Program-made: the position numbers and the translations under genes
Part shown: positions 35,697 to 44,498 of the stretch, in pieces
How positions within the stretch are numbered: position 1 is the first letter of the stretch
How the letters are laid out: every line of letters begins with the position of its first letter
The notes under the pieces: generated by a model
What the model was told of the DNA's origin: nothing
The model's input: only the letters and a program-made list of their open reading frames with translations
Database searches by the model: none
NCBI RefSeq assembly: GCF_900114095.1
Contig: NZ_FORV01000008.1
Span: forward strand, 1-64,000
Direction of reading: 5' to 3'
Origin: Sphingomonas sp. NFR04
Lineage (GTDB): Bacteria > Pseudomonadota > Alphaproteobacteria > Sphingomonadales > Sphingomonadaceae
DNA length: 64,000 bases

Positions 35697-36617
35697 ATGA
35701 TCGACGAAGAGCTGGACGCGTTCGAGACCGATCCCGTGCGAGGGGGGCATCCGCTGCTCGCCACCATCGGTTGTGCGGTGCTGCTGCTGCTTTCGCGTTG
35801 CGGCGGGGGGAGCAGCGAAGCCGGCCTTTCGTCGGACGCCATGATGACCGGCATCGTGGTGGGTGGGGGCCTTATCGGGCTCGTGTTCTGGGCGATCGCT
35901 TACGCCATCACCATTCGCCGCGCCTCGCCGCGGTGGAAGATTGCATCGCTGCTCGTGCTGGTCTGCGTCGGGCTCTGGACGGGAGCCGCCGATGTGGCGG
36001 CGCGGAAGCAGGCGTTCAGTCGCGACGTGGCTGCGAGTAGGGTGCTCTTCCAGCAAGCGCGGGTGCGCAAGCCGGGCACCGCGCTGCCGGTCCCGGCGGG
36101 CGCGGGTACGTTGACGCGCATGGCTGCCGCCCACGTGAATGCGGCGTTCGCCGACCTCGATCGCCAGTCCGCTGCGCAGCTTCAGGCAGGCATGGCGGAA
36201 ATCCTGCAGCTGCGAGGACTGCGCAAGACCTCGGCGGTGCTGGACCAGTGCGATCGGTTCGATGCACTGGAAAACAGCGCGCGGGCCGTTCGTGCGAAGC
36301 CTACGCGCTATCTCGATGCGGCACGTGCGATGGCCGATGCGGACGTCGCGGCCGGCACGATCGATCGGCCGCTTACGGACAGCGTCCTGGAGGGCATGCT
36401 GCGAAACCGCGCTGCCATGGAGCGGCGCTGGGATAGGCTGGCGGCCCAGGCGCGGACCGCATCGCAGGTCTGCAGGATCCTGGCGCGGCGCCATTGGACC
36501 ACGGCACCGGACGGCACGGTCGCGTTCACCAGCCATGCCGAGGTGGCGGCAGTGAATGCGGTGCTACGCCAGCTCGATCCGGTACCCGAGACTGTGCCCG
36601 CCAAACCGACCGCTTAG
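35697..36617 (+). CDS. Membrane protein of unknown function
   Basis: 306 residues. Three predicted membrane helices near the N-terminus (HPLLATIGCAVLLLL; GIVVGGGLIGLVFWAIAYAI; IASLLVLVCVGLWTGAADV), then a long helical, largely soluble tail from about 100 to 300. No recognised family. The start at the second ATG (35697) is preferred because AGGGGG (35683-35688) is eight bases before it; the ATG at 35691 would be too close. Divergent from the TPR-like gene across 256 bases that contain a 7-base inverted repeat CCGCTAA (35604-35610) / TTAGCGG (35631-35637). Confidence 0.65.
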   Translation: MIDEELDAFETDPVRGGHPLLATIGCAVLLLLSRCGGGSSEAGLSSDAMMTGIVVGGGLIGLVFWAIAYAITIRRASPRWKIASLLVLVCVGLWTGAADVAARKQAFSRDVAASRVLFQQARVRKPGTALPVPAGAGTLTRMAAAHVNAAFADLDRQSAAQLQAGMAEILQLRGLRKTSAVLDQCDRFDALENSARAVRAKPTRYLDAARAMADADVAAGTIDRPLTDSVLEGMLRNRAAMERRWDRLAAQARTASQVCRILARRHWTTAPDGTVAFTSHAEVAAVNAVLRQLDPVPETVPAKPTA

Positions 36618-36833
36618 CCAAACGGTCCCGCGTCCGGCAGGCGCCGCGACCGCGCTGCCGGGCAGAAAGGATCGGCCGACGCCCTGGGAACGCACCGTTT
36701 CCAGCTGGCGCACTTGCCGATAGCCCAGCGCTCGGCGCAACATCCCATCGTTGCGCTATCGACTCGGGCATCGGGTCCCGCGCTTCCGTGCGCCGCACCG
36801 GGCTGCGCGCGTTCCCGAAGAACGAGGCTGGGC

Positions 36834-38096
36834 GTGGCAGGGCTGAAACAACGATATAGCGGGATCGCGATCCTGCTCCACTGGACGCTGGCGCTGTTGC
36901 TGCTGTTCCAGCTGGGGCTCGGCTGGTCGCTGGAGGATCTGCCGAAATCCTCGCTGTTCGTGGCCTTCCAGTTTCACAAGTCGGTCGGCATCCTGATCCT
37001 GGTGCTGTCGCTCGCGCGGCTGCTGACCCGGCTGTTCGTCGCCCGTCCGCCTGCCGAGGGGGCGCCGGCGCTGAAGCTGCTGGCGAGCGTGGTGCATTGG
37101 GGCCTGTACGGCGTGATGATCCTGGGGCCGATCACCGGCTGGATCATCGTCTCCACCGCGCGGGTGAAGCTGCCGACGCTGCTGTTCGGCACGATCCCGC
37201 TGCCGCATCTGCCGCTGGGCGCGGCGTGGAACGAGCCGGCCGAGACGATCCACGGGCTGATCGGCTGGCTGCTCGCCGGGCTGTTCGTGCTGCACGTCGC
37301 GGGCGCGCTGCGGCACCATCTGCTGCGCGACGATCTGATCGGGCGGATGATGCCGGCAGCCGTGTCGCAGCGCCCGGCGCTGTCGATCGCGATGGTGGTG
37401 GCGCTGGCGGCGTGCGTGTCGGCCTTCTTCGCCGGTTCGTGGCGGTACAAGGGCCATGCCGAGGTGCCCAAGCCCTCCGCGCCGCTGCCCACGCCGGGCT
37501 CGACGCCCGAGCTGCCGGCCGCCCCGGCACCCACCCCGGAAGCCTCAGCCAGCCCCGAGCCCACCCCGTCGCCGTCGGCCTCTGCGACCGATGCCGCCAT
37601 GCCGGTGCGCAGCTGGAAGGTGGCGCCGGGCGGTACGCTCGCCTTCCGCACCGTCTATAGCGGCGAGACGATCAACGGCCGCTTCGCCCGCTGGACCGCC
37701 GACATCCAGTTCAGCCCCGACGATCTCGCCCATTCGAAGATCGCGGTCGACATCGACCTCGCCTCGGTGAGCAGCGGCGATTCGGAGCGCGACGACACGC
37801 TGAAGGGCGACGATTTCTTCGGCGTCGCCGCGCATCCCAAGGCCCGCTTCACCGCGGCCCGGATCCGCAAGCAGGGCAGCGGCTATGTCGCCGACGGCAC
37901 GCTGGCGCTGGCGGGCGCAACCAAGCCGATGCCGGTGAGCTTCACGCTCAAGATCGACGGGGACCATGCCCAGGCCAGCGGCACCGCCACCGTGAAGCGC
38001 TTGGCGTTCGGCGTCGGCAAGGGCCAGTGGAGCGATCCGAGCACCATCCCCGACGCGATCGCGGTGACGTTCCGCTTCGCCGCCGACGCAAAATAA
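36834..38096 (+). CDS. Cytochrome b561 - YceI fusion protein
   Basis: 420 residues joining two proteins usually separate. Residues about 5-190 are a cytochrome b561 with four helices and the heme-ligand histidines (ILLHWTLALL, FQFHKSVGIL, VHWGLYG, LHVAGALRHH). A Pro/Ala-rich linker at about 205-255 leads to a periplasmic YceI domain (about 265-418; lipocalin-like, binds polyisoprenoids). In other bacteria cybB and yceI are often adjacent, so the fusion supports a shared role in electron transfer with an isoprenoid quinone. Start GTG at 36834, with GAGG six bases before; the longer frame upstream has no membrane or family character. Confidence 0.85.
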   Translation: MAGLKQRYSGIAILLHWTLALLLLFQLGLGWSLEDLPKSSLFVAFQFHKSVGILILVLSLARLLTRLFVARPPAEGAPALKLLASVVHWGLYGVMILGPITGWIIVSTARVKLPTLLFGTIPLPHLPLGAAWNEPAETIHGLIGWLLAGLFVLHVAGALRHHLLRDDLIGRMMPAAVSQRPALSIAMVVALAACVSAFFAGSWRYKGHAEVPKPSAPLPTPGSTPELPAAPAPTPEASASPEPTPSPSASATDAAMPVRSWKVAPGGTLAFRTVYSGETINGRFARWTADIQFSPDDLAHSKIAVDIDLASVSSGDSERDDTLKGDDFFGVAAHPKARFTAARIRKQGSGYVADGTLALAGATKPMPVSFTLKIDGDHAQASGTATVKRLAFGVGKGQWSDPSTIPDAIAVTFRFAADAK

Positions 38097-38114
38097 GCGG
38101 CCGCAATTCGCCTC

Positions 38115-38155
38115 TTGCCTGCCCTGCGATAAAAGCTATGGTACATAACAATAGC
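38115..38155 (+). promoter_or_regulatory. Candidate promoter and operator of the ferulate operon
   Basis: TTGCCT (38115-38120), 16 bases, then TATGGT (38137-38142) form a fair sigma-70 match. The inverted repeat GCTAT (38135-38139) / ATAGC (38151-38155), with an 11-base spacer, overlaps the -10 and the expected transcript start. In Sphingobium the fer genes are repressed by the MarR-type FerC, relieved by feruloyl-CoA. A repressor site here would fit, but no such regulator gene is in the window. Confidence 0.4.
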
Positions 38156-38174
38156 ACGCAGGACAGGAGAGGTC

Positions 38175-39626
38175 ATGTCTGCAAGCCGAGTATCGCTGAG
38201 CGTGGGCGGTGCCCCGCGCGAGGCCGCGCGTAGCTTCGAGCGCAGTAACCCTGTTACCGGCGAGGTGGCGACGATCGCCGCCGCTGCGAACACCGAAGAC
38301 GCTCTCGCCGCCGTCGCGGCTGCACAGGCGGCGTTCCCCGCCTGGTCCGCACAGGGCCCCAACGCCCGCCGTGCGCTGCTGACCAAGGCCGCTGCAGCCA
38401 TGGAATTCCGCGCCGACGCCTTCGTCGACGCGATGATGGCCGAGATCGGCGCGACAGAGGGCTGGGCGCGCTTCAACCTGATGCTCGCCGCCTCGATGAT
38501 CCGCGAGGCGGCCGGGCTCACCACCCAGATCAGCGGCGAGGTCATCCCGTCCGACAAGCCCGGCTGCATCGCCATGGCGGTGCGCGAGCCGGCGGGCGTG
38601 GTGCTGTCGATGGCGCCGTGGAACGCGCCGATCATCCTCGCCACGCGGGCGATCGCGGTGCCGCTCGCCTGCGGCAACACCGTGGTACTCAAGGCCAGCG
38701 AGCAATGCCCGCGCACCCATGCGCTGATCGTCGAGGCGTTCGTCGAGGCCGGGTTCGGCGGCGGCATCGTCAATCTGGTCACCAACGCGCCCGAGGATGC
38801 GGGCGAGGTGGTCGGCGCGATGATCGACGCGCCTGCCGTGCGGCGGGTGAACTTCACCGGATCGACCGGGGTGGGGCGGATCATCGCGGTGCGGTGCGCG
38901 CAGAACCTCAAGCCGGTGGTGCTCGAACTCGGCGGCAAGGCGCCGCTGATCGTGCTCGACGATGCCGATCTCGACGAAGCGGTGAAGGCCGCCGCGTTCG
39001 GCGCGTTCATGAATCAGGGCCAGATCTGCATGTCGACCGAGCGGATCATCGTCGTCGATGCAGTGGCGGATACCTTCGTCGAGAAGTTCAGGGCCAAGGT
39101 CGCGACGATGGCGGTCGGCGATCCCCGCGAGGGCAAGACGCCGCTTGGCGCGGTGGTCGATACCAAGACCGTCGCGCATGTGCAGAGTCTGATCGACGAT
39201 GCCGTCGCCCAGGGCGCGGCGCTGGTGAATGGCGGCGCGGCGAACGGCGTGCTGATGCCGGCGCATGTCGTCGACAAGGTCACGCCCGCCATGAAGCTGT
39301 TCCGCGACGAGAGCTTCGGCCCCGTCGTCGGCGTGATCCGCGCCCGCGACGAGGCGCATGCGATCGAACTGGCCAACGACACCGAGTACGGCCTGTCCGC
39401 CTCGGTTTTCACCCGTGATGCGGCGCGGGGGCTAAGGGTGGCGCGGCAGGTCCAGTCGGGGATCTGCCACGTCAACGGCCCCACCGTGCACGACGAGGCG
39501 CAGATGCCGTTCGGGGGCGTGAAGGCCTCCGGATACGGCAAGTTCGGCGGCAAGGCGGGGATCGAGAGCTTCACCGAACTGCGCTGGATCACGCTCGAGA
39601 CCCAGCCCGGCCATTTCCCGATCTGA
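38175..39626 (+). CDS. ligV: Vanillin dehydrogenase (LigV-like aldehyde dehydrogenase)
   Basis: NAD-dependent oxidation of vanillin to vanillate, the last step of ferulate side-chain shortening. 483 residues. Catalytic Cys285 (NQGQICMST), general base Glu251 (ELGGKAPLI) and the NAD-binding FTGSTGVG (227-234) are all present. The family includes salicylaldehyde and vanillin dehydrogenases; the neighbouring feruloyl-CoA lyase, which releases vanillin, makes vanillin the likely substrate. AGGAGAG lies seven to eight bases before the ATG. First gene of the operon; the next gene starts nine bases after its stop. Confidence 0.88.
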   Translation: MSASRVSLSVGGAPREAARSFERSNPVTGEVATIAAAANTEDALAAVAAAQAAFPAWSAQGPNARRALLTKAAAAMEFRADAFVDAMMAEIGATEGWARFNLMLAASMIREAAGLTTQISGEVIPSDKPGCIAMAVREPAGVVLSMAPWNAPIILATRAIAVPLACGNTVVLKASEQCPRTHALIVEAFVEAGFGGGIVNLVTNAPEDAGEVVGAMIDAPAVRRVNFTGSTGVGRIIAVRCAQNLKPVVLELGGKAPLIVLDDADLDEAVKAAAFGAFMNQGQICMSTERIIVVDAVADTFVEKFRAKVATMAVGDPREGKTPLGAVVDTKTVAHVQSLIDDAVAQGAALVNGGAANGVLMPAHVVDKVTPAMKLFRDESFGPVVGVIRARDEAHAIELANDTEYGLSASVFTRDAARGLRVARQVQSGICHVNGPTVHDEAQMPFGGVKASGYGKFGGKAGIESFTELRWITLETQPGHFPI

Positions 39627-39635
39627 GCCGATAGC

Positions 39636-40109
39636 ATGACTGGCCCCTCCGCTCCGCCGCCTGGCCTCGTCTTCGCCTTCTCGGCCCATGTCGAGATCGC
39701 GCCGCCGGTGGACCGTGGGGAGGTGGATGGCGGCCGGGCGCGCTTCATCGCGATTACCGGCGGCCGGATCTCCGGACCCCGGCTGACCGCGACGGTGCTG
39801 CCGGGGGGCGGTGACTGGCAGACGATCCTGCCCGGCGGCGTCACCCGCGTGCTCGCCCGCTATTTCCTCCAGGCGGACGACGGCACCGTGATCGGTATCG
39901 AGAATCCGGGCCTGCGCGTCGCCAGCGAGGCGGTCACCGAGCGGCTGGCGCGCGACGAGCCGGTCGAGCCCGACGCCTATTACTTCCGCACCACGCCGCG
40001 CTTCGAGGTGGCCGAGGGGCCGCACGCCTGGCTGGCGCGCACCGTCTTCGTCGCGCGCGGCATCCGCCGACCGACTCATGTGACCATCGACTTCTACTGC
40101 GTCGAATGA
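39636..40109 (+). CDS. DUF3237 domain protein within the ferulate operon
   Basis: 157 residues, a single DUF3237 beta-barrel-like domain (FAFSAHVEIAPPVDRGEVDG; ENPGLRVAS; PDAYYFRTTPRFE; ARTVFVARG). The family has no settled biochemical function. Its presence between the vanillin dehydrogenase and feruloyl-CoA lyase genes, nine bases after one and overlapping the leader of the next, argues for a part in aromatic degradation, perhaps binding or isomerising a hydroxylated aromatic. That is inference from position only. Confidence 0.8.
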   Translation: MTGPSAPPPGLVFAFSAHVEIAPPVDRGEVDGGRARFIAITGGRISGPRLTATVLPGGGDWQTILPGGVTRVLARYFLQADDGTVIGIENPGLRVASEAVTERLARDEPVEPDAYYFRTTPRFEVAEGPHAWLARTVFVARGIRRPTHVTIDFYCVE

Positions 40110-40135
40110 CGCGCGATTTTTCTGAAAGGCACAGC

Positions 40136-40972
40136 ATGACCGATCCGATCCAAGCCGCCACCGTCGCCTATGACGTGATCGACGGCATCGCCTGGGTACG
40201 CTTCAACCGTGCGGACAAGCGCAACTGCATGTCGCCGCGGCTCAACCGGCGGATGATGGAGGTGCTCGACGAACTCGAATATCGCGACGATGTCGGCGTG
40301 CTGGTGCTGAGCGGCGAGGGCACCGCCTGGTCCGCGGGCATGGACCTGCAGGAATATTTCCGCGAGAACGAGGCCAAGGGGCTGGGCGCCACCCGCGCCG
40401 CGCAGCGCGAGGCCTATGGCTGGTGGCGGCGGCTGCGCTGGTACCACAAGCCGACCATCGCGATGGTCAATGGCTGGTGCTTCGGCGGCGGCTATGGCCC
40501 GCTGTTCGGCTGCGACCTCGCCTTCGCGGCGGAAGAGGCGCAGTTCGGGCTTTCGGAGATCAACTGGGGCATCCTGCCCGGCGGCGGTGCCTCCAAGGTG
40601 ATCGCCGAGCTGACCGGCTTCCGCAACGCGATGTACCACGCGATGATGGGCGAGAATATCAGCGGGCGGAAGGCCGCCGAATGGGGCCTGGTCAACGAGG
40701 CGGTGCCGCTGGCAGGTCTCAAGGACCGCGTGACCGAAGTCGCCAAGGTGCTGCAGGCCAAGAACCCGGTGGCGCTCAAGGCGACCAAGGACGCGATCCG
40801 CCGGGTGCGCGAGATGACCTATGACAATGCCGAGGACTATCTGATCCGCGCGCAGGAAGCCGCCAACAGCTACGACAATGAGGGCCGCAAGGAAGGCATC
40901 AAGCAGTTCATCGACGACAAGACGTACAAGCCCGGCCTCGGCGCGTACGACAAGTCCAGGCACAACGCCTGA
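40136..40972 (+). CDS. ferB: Feruloyl-CoA hydratase/lyase (4-hydroxycinnamoyl-CoA hydratase/lyase)
   Basis: Adds water to feruloyl-CoA and splits it to vanillin and acetyl-CoA. 278 residues, crotonase fold and the usual size. GMDLQEYF and GGGYGPLFGCDLA form the CoA-ester oxyanion region. Glu141 (SEINWGILPGG) and Tyr235 (EDYL) correspond to the Glu143 and Tyr239 that define the lyase branch in Pseudomonas. The start is the ATG at 40136, with GAAAGG seven to eight bases before; the ATG at 40106 overlaps the DUF3237 stop and would add ten non-conserved residues. Confidence 0.92.
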   Translation: MTDPIQAATVAYDVIDGIAWVRFNRADKRNCMSPRLNRRMMEVLDELEYRDDVGVLVLSGEGTAWSAGMDLQEYFRENEAKGLGATRAAQREAYGWWRRLRWYHKPTIAMVNGWCFGGGYGPLFGCDLAFAAEEAQFGLSEINWGILPGGGASKVIAELTGFRNAMYHAMMGENISGRKAAEWGLVNEAVPLAGLKDRVTEVAKVLQAKNPVALKATKDAIRRVREMTYDNAEDYLIRAQEAANSYDNEGRKEGIKQFIDDKTYKPGLGAYDKSRHNA

Positions 40973-40989
40973 AACCGGGGAGGGCACCG

Positions 40990-43125
40990 ATGACCGTCGA
41001 TACGCTTTCCCCGCCATCCGCCGCCACCAACGGCCTCGCGCTAGACCGGCTGTTGCGGCCGAAATCGGTCGTGATCGTCGGCGCCTCGGACAAGCCCGGG
41101 GCGCTCGGCGCCTCGGTGCTCGCCAATCTGGAGCGCAACGGCTTTGCCGGCGCCATCCACCTGATCAACCCGAAGCGCGAGACGATCGGCGGGCGCCCCT
41201 GCCTGCCCTCCGTCGAGGCCTTGCCGGAGGGCGTGGACGCCGCGGTGCTCGCCATTCCCCGTGCCAGCGTGCTCGATGCGATCCGCGCGCTGGCGGTCCG
41301 AAAGGTGGGCGCGGCGATCGTCTTCTCGGCGGGATTCGCCGAAGGCGGCGAGCAGGGCCTGGCCGACCAGCGCGAGATCGCCCGCATCGCCGCCGAGGCG
41401 GGGATGGTGATCGAAGGACCGAACTGCCTGGGCATGGTCAATTATGTCGACCGGGTGCCGCTCACCTTCGTCGAGACGCTGGTGCCCGAACGCGGGCCGG
41501 GCAGGGGGATTGCCATCGTCTCGCAGAGCGGGGCGATGGCGGCGGTGCTGTCGACCACCCTGCTGTCGCGCGACCTGCCCGTCACCCTGTCGGTCTCGAC
41601 CGGCAACGAGGCGGCGAGCGGTGTGGAGGATTATGTCGACTATTGCGTGAAGAATCCGGACACGCAGGTGATCGCGATGATCGTCGAGCAGTTCCGCAAG
41701 CCGCAGCGCTTCCTGGCGGCGGCGCGCGCGGCACGCGCGGCGGGCAAGCTCGTCGTGCTGCTGCACCCCGGCAAGAGCAGCGCCGCGCGCGAATCCGCGG
41801 CGACCCACACCGGCGCAATGGCCGGCGACTATCAGCTGATGCGGGCGATGGTGGAGCGCGCCGGCGTGGTCTTCGCCGAGACGCTGGAGGAGCTGGGCGA
41901 CATCACCGAGATCGCCGCGCGCTGCCCGGCGCTGCCGGGTGGAGGCACCGCGGTGCTCGGTGAATCGGGCGCGTTCAAGGCGCTGACGCTCGACCTGTGC
42001 GAGGGGCTCGGCGTGGACCTGCCGGCGCTCGACGACGCCAATGCACCGGCGCTGCGCGGCGCGATGCCGGACTTTGTCGGCGTCAGCAACCCGCTCGACA
42101 TCACCGCGCAGGGGCTGATCGAGCCCGATATGTACTATCGGCTGCTCAAGGCGCTGGGCGCCGACGACCGCTTCGGCTGCGTCGTGGCCGGCATCATCCT
42201 CACCGATCCCGCGACCGTCGCGATCAAGCTGCCGCCGATCCTGCGCGCGGTGGAGGAGGCGCCGCTCACCAAGCCGCTGATCTTTGCCGGACTGGACGAA
42301 GGCGCGCCGCTCGGGGCGGAGAACATCGCCCGGCTGCGCGCGGCGGGGGTTCCGTGTTTCGGCGCCACCGAACGCGTGTTCCGCGCGATCGCGCGGCTCT
42401 CCGCGCATGCGGCGCGGGATTTCGCCACTTGCGACGCCGATCCGCTCGCCTGCGAGGACCTGCCGCTGGGCGGGGTGGTGCCCGAATATCGTGCCAAGGC
42501 GGTGCTGGCGCCGCTCGGCCTGCCTTTCCCCAAGGGCGGCTTCGCCCGCACGGCGGACGAAGCCGTTCGGATCGCCGGGGAGATCGGCTATCCCGTGGTG
42601 CTCAAGGCGCAATCGGCAGCGCTCAGCCACAAGAGCGATGCCGGCGGCGTGGTCCTCAACCTCGCGGATGAAGACGCGTTGCGCGCAGGCTGGCGCAAGC
42701 TGCACGGCGATGTCGGCCGGCACCGGCCGGACCTGACGCTGGACGGCGTGCTAGTCGAGACCATGGGCAAGCGCGGCGTGGAGCTCATCGTCGGGGCTAA
42801 GCGCGATCCCGAATGGGGCCCGGTGATCCTCGCCGGCTTCGGCGGGGTCACGGCGGAGATCCTGCAGGACGTGCGGCTGCTGCCCTGCGACCTCACCGAA
42901 GAGGCGATTGCGCGCGAACTGCACCAGCTGAAGAGCGCGGCGATCCTGCGCGGTTGGCGTGGTGCGCCCGCGCTCGACGTGCCCGCCGTCGCCGCGCTGA
43001 TCGCCCGGCTCGCGCAGGTGTTGATCGCCGAACCGTCCATCCGCGAGGTGGATCTGAACCCGGTGGTGGTGCACCCCTTGGGCGAAGGAGTGGTAGCGCT
43101 CGATGCGCTGATGCTCACCGCCTGA
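40990..43125 (+). CDS. ferA: Feruloyl-CoA synthetase, NDP-forming (FerA-like)
   Basis: Activates ferulate (and probably p-coumarate or caffeate) to the CoA thioester. 711 residues of the ADP-forming acyl-CoA synthetase superfamily, not the AMP-forming type used by pseudomonads. CoA-binding domain about 15-110 (VVIVGASDKPGALGASVL); succinyl-CoA-ligase-like domains about 155-460 with the phospho-His segment ESAATHTGAMAGDYQ; ATP-grasp domain about 490-705 (PVVLKAQSAALSHKSDAGGV). Sphingobium SYK-6 FerA is of this type. GGGGAGGG lies about five bases before the start. It follows ferB by 17 bases. Confidence 0.9.
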   Translation: MTVDTLSPPSAATNGLALDRLLRPKSVVIVGASDKPGALGASVLANLERNGFAGAIHLINPKRETIGGRPCLPSVEALPEGVDAAVLAIPRASVLDAIRALAVRKVGAAIVFSAGFAEGGEQGLADQREIARIAAEAGMVIEGPNCLGMVNYVDRVPLTFVETLVPERGPGRGIAIVSQSGAMAAVLSTTLLSRDLPVTLSVSTGNEAASGVEDYVDYCVKNPDTQVIAMIVEQFRKPQRFLAAARAARAAGKLVVLLHPGKSSAARESAATHTGAMAGDYQLMRAMVERAGVVFAETLEELGDITEIAARCPALPGGGTAVLGESGAFKALTLDLCEGLGVDLPALDDANAPALRGAMPDFVGVSNPLDITAQGLIEPDMYYRLLKALGADDRFGCVVAGIILTDPATVAIKLPPILRAVEEAPLTKPLIFAGLDEGAPLGAENIARLRAAGVPCFGATERVFRAIARLSAHAARDFATCDADPLACEDLPLGGVVPEYRAKAVLAPLGLPFPKGGFARTADEAVRIAGEIGYPVVLKAQSAALSHKSDAGGVVLNLADEDALRAGWRKLHGDVGRHRPDLTLDGVLVETMGKRGVELIVGAKRDPEWGPVILAGFGGVTAEILQDVRLLPCDLTEEAIARELHQLKSAAILRGWRGAPALDVPAVAALIARLAQVLIAEPSIREVDLNPVVVHPLGEGVVALDALMLTA

Positions 43126-43167
43126 CGAACGACAAAGGGCGGCAAAAGCCCGAAGGAGAGGTCTGAC

Positions 43168-44466
43168 ATGGCGGAGTCGCCCGGAATCCTGCAGCGGCTC
43201 GACGAGGCGCCGCTCAGCCGCACGCAGGTGCTGGCGATCCTGCTCTGCCTGCTGCTCAACGCGCTGGACGGGTTCGACGTGCTGGCGATCAGCTTCGCCT
43301 CGCCGGGCATCGCGGCCGAATGGGGCATCGGGCGCGCGGCGCTGGGGCTGGTCCTGTCGATGGAGCTCATCGGCATGGCGGTCGGCTCGGTGCTGCTCGG
43401 CAGCTATGCCGATCGCGCCGGGCGCCGGCCGGCGATCCTGCTCTGCCTCGCGATCATGGCGGCAGGGATGCTGGCGGCGACCTTCGCGCGCGATCTGCAG
43501 ATGCTTGCCGCCTTCCGGCTGTTCACCGGGCTCGGCATCGGCGGCATGCTCGCCTGCACCAATGCGATGGTGGCGGAGCTCGCCAACGCCCGCACGCGCA
43601 GCCTGGCGGTGGGGCTGATGGCCTCGGGCTATCCGGTCGGCGCGATTGTCGGCGGATCGATCGCGGCAAAGCTGCTGGTCGGCGGAGACTGGCGGCACGT
43701 CTTCCTGTTCGGGGCCGGCATGACGGCGCTGTTCCTGCCGCTCACCTGGTTCCTGCTGCCCGAATCGATCCGTTATCTGTTCCAGCGCCAGCCGGCGGGG
43801 GCGCTCGAGCGGGCGAACCGGCTGCTGGCGCGGATGGGGCAAGGTGCGATCGACGCGCTGCCGCCCCGTGCCGAGGCGGGGGCCAAATTGCCGCTCGCCC
43901 AGCTGTTCGCCGGGCCGCTGGCACGCACGACGGTCCTGCTGACCATCGCCTATTTCTGCCATATCATGACCTTCTACTTCATCCTGAAATGGGTGCCCAA
44001 GATCGTCGTCGATATGGGCTATCCGGCATCGCAGGCGGCGGGGGTGCTGGTCTGGGCCAATGTCGGCGGGCTGGCGGGCGCGGTGCTGCTGAGCCTGCTC
44101 AGCTGGCGGCTGCCGCTGCGGGGACTGCTGGTGGTGGCGCTGGTCGCGGCGACGGCGATGGTGGCGCTGTTCGGCCAGGGGCAGCGCGATCTGGGTGGGC
44201 TGGCGCTGGTCGCGGGGATCGCCGGGTTCTGCACCAATGCCGGCGTGGTCGGCATGTACGCGCTGATCGCGCAGAGCTTCCCCACCGCGGCGCGCGGATC
44301 GGGCACCGGCTTCGTGATCGGCGTCGGCCGGGGCGGCGCGGCGCTGGGGCCGATCGTTGCCGGGCTGCTGTTCTCGATGAATCTCGGGCTGCCGGTGGTC
44401 GCGCTGGCGATGGCCAGTGGCTCGCTGGTCGCGGCGCTGGCGCTGCTCGGGCTCAAGCGGGGATAG
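43168..44466 (+). CDS. MFS aromatic acid:H+ symporter, probable ferulate importer
   Basis: 432 residues, twelve membrane helices, major facilitator superfamily. The DGFD motif after helix 1 (LNALDGFDVLAISF) and GSYADRAGRRPAI between helices 2 and 3 are marks of the AAHS (PcaK-like) family, which brings benzoate-type and hydroxycinnamate-type acids in with protons. Being last in the ferulate operon (42 bases after ferA, AAGGAGAGG before the start), it most likely carries ferulate, vanillate or a relative. Confidence 0.87.
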   Translation: MAESPGILQRLDEAPLSRTQVLAILLCLLLNALDGFDVLAISFASPGIAAEWGIGRAALGLVLSMELIGMAVGSVLLGSYADRAGRRPAILLCLAIMAAGMLAATFARDLQMLAAFRLFTGLGIGGMLACTNAMVAELANARTRSLAVGLMASGYPVGAIVGGSIAAKLLVGGDWRHVFLFGAGMTALFLPLTWFLLPESIRYLFQRQPAGALERANRLLARMGQGAIDALPPRAEAGAKLPLAQLFAGPLARTTVLLTIAYFCHIMTFYFILKWVPKIVVDMGYPASQAAGVLVWANVGGLAGAVLLSLLSWRLPLRGLLVVALVAATAMVALFGQGQRDLGGLALVAGIAGFCTNAGVVGMYALIAQSFPTAARGSGTGFVIGVGRGGAALGPIVAGLLFSMNLGLPVVALAMASGSLVAALALLGLKRG

Positions 44467-44498
44467 CGGGCTGCGTCTCTGGCCGATAGGCTGGGCCG

